This document shows positions 14,608 to 16,948 of a stretch of 16,948 bases of DNA, one piece after another. This stretch comes from Pseudomonadota bacterium (lineage in GTDB: Bacteria > Pseudomonadota > Alphaproteobacteria > Sphingomonadales > Sphingomonadaceae), in assembly GCA_023390415.1 (NCBI GenBank), contig JAEWCW010000101.1, positions 1-16,948 on the forward strand, in the 5' to 3' direction. The notes under the pieces are model-generated. The model was not told where the DNA came from. It was given only the letters and a program-made list of their open reading frames with translations, and did no database searches. Position 1 is the stretch's first letter, and each line of letters opens with the position of its first letter. Made by a program: the position numbers and the translations under genes.

Positions 14608-15714
14608 ATGAGCCAGCCCGAGGACAAGCCCAGATCCTATTCCTATGCCGAAGCCGGCGTGTCGATCGCCGCCGGCAATGCGCTGGTCAAGGCGATCGCG
14701 CCGCTGGCCCGCGCCACCGCCCGCCCCGGTGCCGGCGCCGAGCTCGGCGGCTTCGGCGGCTTCTTCGATCTCAAGGCCGCGGGCTATTCCGATGCACTGC
14801 TGGTCGCCGCCAATGACGGGGTCGGCACCAAGCTGAAGCTCGCCATCGATTCAGGGCGCCATGACGGGGTCGGCGTGGATCTCGTCGCCATGTGCGTCAA
14901 CGATCTCATCGTCCAGGGCGCCGAGCCCCTGTTCTTCCTCGATTATTTCGCTTGCGCCAGGCTCGATACCGGAGTCGCCGAGGCCGTTGTCGCGGGTATC
15001 GCGGATGGCTGCCGCCAGGCAGGCTGCGCGCTGATCGGCGGTGAGACCGCCGAAATGCCGGGAATGTATGCCGAGGGCGATTACGATCTCGCCGGCTTCT
15101 GCGTCGGCGCGGTCGAGCGCGGCGAAGCGCTGACCGGAGACCGGGTCGCTGAGGGCGACATCATCCTCGGCCTCGCCTCGTCCGGGGTCCATTCCAACGG
15201 CTTCTCTCTCGTCCGCCGCCTTGCAGCCGACAAGGGTTGGAGGCTCGACCGCCCGGCACTGTTCGATCAGGAGCGGCTACTGATCGAAGCGCTGCTGGAG
15301 CCGACCCGAATCTACGTGAAATCCTTGCTTCCGATCGTGCGCGCCGGCCGGATCAAGGCGCTTGCCCACATCACCGGCGGCGGCCTGCTCGAGAATATCC
15401 CGCGAGTCCTCCCGGCCCACCTCCATGCCGAGGTCGATGCCGACAGATGGCCGCAGCCGCGGCTCATGGCCTTCCTCCAGGCGCAGGGCAATATCGAGCC
15501 GGGGGAGATGGCGCGGACCTTCAACTGCGGCATCGGCATGGCCGCGATCGTCGCTCCGGACGATATGAAGAGCGTCCGTGAAGAGCTTGAGAAGTCGGGT
15601 GAAACCGTCTTCGAGATTGGCCGGGTCGAGGCTGGGCAGCGCGGCTGCACCGTGCGCGGCTCGCGCGGCACCTGGTCGGCGCGCGACGATTGGTCCGCGA
15701 CGCACAATGGCTGA
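14608..15714 (+). CDS. purM: Phosphoribosylformylglycinamidine cyclo-ligase (AIR synthetase)
   Basis: A 368-residue cytosolic enzyme for the ATP-dependent ring closure of FGAM to AIR, the fifth step of purine synthesis. Family motifs are clear: YAEAGVSIAAGN near the N-terminus, GAELGGFGGFFDL, DLVAMCVNDLIVQGAEPLFFLDY, GCALIGGETAEMPGMY, GLASSGVHSNGFSLVRR, and the C-terminal FNCGIGM. The ATG at 14608 matches the family N-terminus; another in-frame ATG at 14590 would add six residues and cannot be excluded. It is divergent from the DUF2066-hdaA-ppk-ppx operon across 59 bases. A CTAG-containing sequence lies close before the ATG and no Shine-Dalgarno is visible. It overlaps purN by 8 bases. Confidence 0.98.
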   Translation: MSQPEDKPRSYSYAEAGVSIAAGNALVKAIAPLARATARPGAGAELGGFGGFFDLKAAGYSDALLVAANDGVGTKLKLAIDSGRHDGVGVDLVAMCVNDLIVQGAEPLFFLDYFACARLDTGVAEAVVAGIADGCRQAGCALIGGETAEMPGMYAEGDYDLAGFCVGAVERGEALTGDRVAEGDIILGLASSGVHSNGFSLVRRLAADKGWRLDRPALFDQERLLIEALLEPTRIYVKSLLPIVRAGRIKALAHITGGGLLENIPRVLPAHLHAEVDADRWPQPRLMAFLQAQGNIEPGEMARTFNCGIGMAAIVAPDDMKSVREELEKSGETVFEIGRVEAGQRGCTVRGSRGTWSARDDWSATHNG

Positions 15715-16312
15715 TCCGGTCCGGGTCGCGGTCCTGCTCTCGGGCCGCGGCTCGAACATGCTCGCGCTTGCCGAGCACAGGCGCCGTGATCCGGACCGCG
15801 CCTACCGGATCGATCTCGTCGCCTCCAATGTCCCGGAATCGCGGGGCCTCGTTCTCGCCCGCCGCCTCGGCCTTCCCACCTGGGCGCACAGCCACAAGGG
15901 GCTGAACCGCGCCGACTTCGACCGTCTCGTCGATGCCGAACTTCGGCGCCGCGACATCGAGGCGATCGCGCTTGCCGGCTATATGCGGCTGCTCTCGGAC
16001 GAATTCGTCGCTGCCTGGCAAGGGCGGATCCTCAACATCCACCCTTCCCTCCTCCCCGATTACAAGGGGCTCGACACCCATCGCCGGGCGATCGAGGCGG
16101 GCGAGGCCGAGGCCGGCTGCTCGGTCCACCTCGTCACGCCGGACCTGGACGGCGGCCCGGTCATCGCGCAGACGCGGATCCGGATCCGCACCCGCGAGAG
16201 CGCCGAGGAGCTCGAGGCCCGGGTCCTTGCCGAGGAGCACAAGCTCTATCCACCCGCGCTCGAGGCCTTCTGCCTGGCTTTGCGCGGCGAAACGGCCGTC
16301 CCCCCGCTTTGA
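15707..16312 (+). CDS. purN: Phosphoribosylglycinamide formyltransferase
   Basis: A 201-residue folate-dependent GAR transformylase that transfers a formyl group from 10-formyl-THF to GAR in step three of purine synthesis. The N-terminal phosphate loop LLSGRGSNM is at residues 8-16. The catalytic trio is seen as Asn and His in NIHPSLLPDYKG, and Asp in CSVHLVTPDLDGGP, which also holds a conserved His. Length is close to the usual 190-215. The ATG at 15707 lies within the last codons of purM (8-base overlap), so expression is coupled; codons further upstream in this frame lie inside purM. A possible intrinsic terminator follows about 30 bases after the stop. Confidence 0.97.
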   Translation: MADPVRVAVLLSGRGSNMLALAEHRRRDPDRAYRIDLVASNVPESRGLVLARRLGLPTWAHSHKGLNRADFDRLVDAELRRRDIEAIALAGYMRLLSDEFVAAWQGRILNIHPSLLPDYKGLDTHRRAIEAGEAEAGCSVHLVTPDLDGGPVIAQTRIRIRTRESAEELEARVLAEEHKLYPPALEAFCLALRGETAVPPL

Positions 16313-16342
16313 CCGAGTCGATTCGGCGCACAAAATCCCGGC

Positions 16343-16369
16343 CGGTGCGCGCGTTCGCCGTACATTTTT
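16343..16369 (+). terminator. Candidate intrinsic terminator after purN
   Basis: CGGTG (16343-16347) pairs with CGCCG (16356-16360), including one G-T pair and an 8-base loop, followed by TACATTTTT (16361-16369). The stem is short but the T-rich stretch is rare in this window and the position, about 30 bases after the purN stop, suits the end of the purMN transcript. Confidence 0.4.
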
Positions 16370-16495
16370 CGGAAACCTTGAATCTCCCAGCTGAATCAAT
16401 CCTCTGAGCGCCATTTCCGGCACTTTGCACGATGAAAGCGGGGGTCAGGTCGTCCCGTTCCGCAAACAGCCCACCGTAACGAACTTGCCCCGAAA

Positions 16496-16598
16496 CGAGC
16501 GGGCGGCCACGGCGGTTCTCGGTCAGAGGGCGGGTAGTCTTCAATCCTCCTGACAGGACGTGGGTACGCGACGCGTAGCCGGGCATTCCGCCCGTTTG
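16496..16598 (+). ncRNA. Candidate structured RNA or leader element
   Basis: An 11-bp stem closes the element: 16496-16506 with 16588-16598, including two G-U pairs that exist only on the plus strand. Stacked inside it is a 5-bp stem (16507-16511 with 16559-16563) that encloses a 9-bp, single-bulge hairpin (16522-16530 with 16545-16554). A separate 5-bp hairpin (16565-16569 with 16573-16577) completes a nested, multibranched fold. The 3' strand of the closing stem can instead pair locally, CGGGC (16580-16584) with GCCCG (16590-16594), followed by TTTG, so the two states exclude each other. It resembles no RNA family I can name; it could be the leader of the downstream gene or an independent RNA. 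GC-rich DNA forms chance stems, so confidence is limited. Confidence 0.4.
16565..16577. promoter_or_regulatory. Perfect 6+1+6 inverted repeat, operator candidate
   Basis: TACGCG-A-CGCGTA is a perfect inverted repeat 60 bases before the start of the downstream exported-protein gene. It could bind a dimeric regulator as DNA, or be one hairpin of the RNA fold proposed for the same region; the sequence does not say which. Confidence 0.3.
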
Positions 16599-16637
16599 CT
16601 GCGCTTGTCCCGGCCGGCGCATGTGCAAGAGCCTTGA

Positions 16638-16948
16638 ATGTCTTTGTATCGCAAGTTCCTTGCCGGAGCCTTCGGCGCGTGCCTGGCTTCCGGAAGCGCC
16701 GTCGCTTTCGTTGCGGCGCAGGCCGAGCCCGTTCCGGGCCAGGCCGCGGCGATGATCGCCGCCGAAACCCAGATCCAGATGGCCCCGGTCCAACCGAGCG
16801 CGCAGCCCGCTGCTCCCGCCGCCGTCGCTTCCCCCGCTCCCGTCCCTGCTCCGGCGCCCGCGGCTCAGCCCGTAGCCGCGGACGAGGATGACGGTTCGCA
16901 AGTCTCCGAGGCCGAGCTCGCCTGCCTCACCCGCGTGATCCTCTACGA
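16638..16948 (+). CDS. Exported protein, probable SleB-like cell wall hydrolase (3' end outside window)
   Basis: The frame from the ATG at 16638 stays open to the end of the window (103 full codons). The first ~31 residues look like a signal peptide: basic start (SLYRKF), an Ala/Gly/Phe-rich core, and a possible cleavage site AAQA before Glu-Pro. Next comes a Pro/Ala/Gln-rich linker, then an acidic patch (DEDDGSQ). The last visible residues, SEAELACLTRVILYE or similar, match the beginning of SleB-type hydrolase domains, where a Cys-Leu pair precedes an Ile/Tyr-Glu-Ala stretch. This identification rests on about 12 residues. A weak AAGAG Shine-Dalgarno lies 6 bases before the ATG. Confidence 0.6.
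   Translation, partial: MSLYRKFLAGAFGACLASGSAVAFVAAQAEPVPGQAAAMIAAETQIQMAPVQPSAQPAAPAAVASPAPVPAPAPAAQPVAADEDDGSQVSEAELACLTRVILY

Larger units (their letters stand above)
16313..16637. other. 325-base intergenic region with RNA-like structure
   Basis: No convincing coding frame spans this stretch on either strand; frames that cross it are broken or lack protein-like composition. It holds, in order, a near-palindrome just after purN (CCGAGTCGATTCGG, 16313-16326, 12 of 14 symmetric), a terminator candidate (16343-16369), a candidate folded RNA (16496-16598) and a perfect 6+1+6 inverted repeat (16565-16577). It is less uniformly GC-rich than the genes around it. Confidence 0.7.

Noticed and set aside
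16441..16475. Possible SRP (4.5S) RNA, because GGTCAGGTC is followed by ACAGCCC
   Set aside because: The diagnostic GGAA tetraloop and following GGAAGCAG of the SRP RNA domain IV are missing, so the match is only partial and probably chance.
16313..16637. tmRNA or RNase P RNA in the intergenic region
   Set aside because: No tag-peptide reading frame, no T-arm GTTCGA motif, and none of the conserved RNase P core (GAGGAAAGTCC-like) is present.
1..16948. A novel defence, mobile or biosynthetic system
   Set aside because: Every gene of normal size except the first partial one and the small lipoprotein fits a housekeeping family; composition is uniform and there are no integrases, transposases, direct-repeat arrays or toxin-antitoxin pairs.

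Overview
The window looks like ordinary chromosomal core sequence from a high-GC alphaproteobacterium, most likely a member of the Sphingomonadales. This rests on gene families and gene order (cinA-type amidohydrolase, RatA/COQ10 and lipA together; an I78-type inhibitor after RNase D; DUF2066, hdaA, ppk and ppx divergent from purMN), on strong G/C third-position bias and on many GTG starts. The taxonomic call is inference; no rRNA or marker comparison was possible. I see no transposase, phage gene, CRISPR array, tRNA or rRNA.

Layout. Positions 1-947 (+) hold the end of an unrecognised gene, then a stand-alone CinA C-terminal-type amidohydrolase. It converges on, and overlaps, the minus-strand pair lipA (lipoyl synthase) then ratA (START-domain protein), 890-2294. 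Positions 2360-4516 (+) hold a beta-carbonic anhydrase and a PutP-type Na+/proline symporter, followed by a small predicted lipoprotein (4578-4895). Converging on it is a minus-strand pair, aspS followed by a membrane-anchored J-domain protein (4899-7476). RNase D and a 4-base-overlapping I78-like lipoprotein (7583-9069, +) meet a compact minus-strand operon read from 14548 down to 9066: DUF2066-like exported protein, HdaA, polyphosphate kinase and exopolyphosphatase. All its junctions are overlaps or gaps of under 10 bases. Divergent from it are purM and purN (14608-16312, +). After a 325-base intergenic stretch, the start of an exported protein, probably a SleB-like cell wall hydrolase, runs off the end.

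How the genes work together. The DUF2066-hdaA-ppk-ppx unit couples regulatory inactivation of DnaA with synthesis and breakdown of polyphosphate, and sits back to back with two purine biosynthesis genes. The same families (hda, purM, purN, ppk, ppx) also cluster in E. coli, so the neighbourhood is old. The other units serve lipoylation, CO2/bicarbonate balance, proline uptake, aminoacylation and 3' RNA trimming.

The most interesting non-gene signals are: (1) the intergenic region 16313-16637, where an 11-bp closing stem can enclose two further stems and competes with a small terminator-like hairpin; (2) several transcription-unit starts whose -10-like hexamer lies only 7-8 bases before the start codon, suggesting leaderless mRNAs. 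I did not find a convincing previously undescribed multi-gene system; these are candidates for checking.
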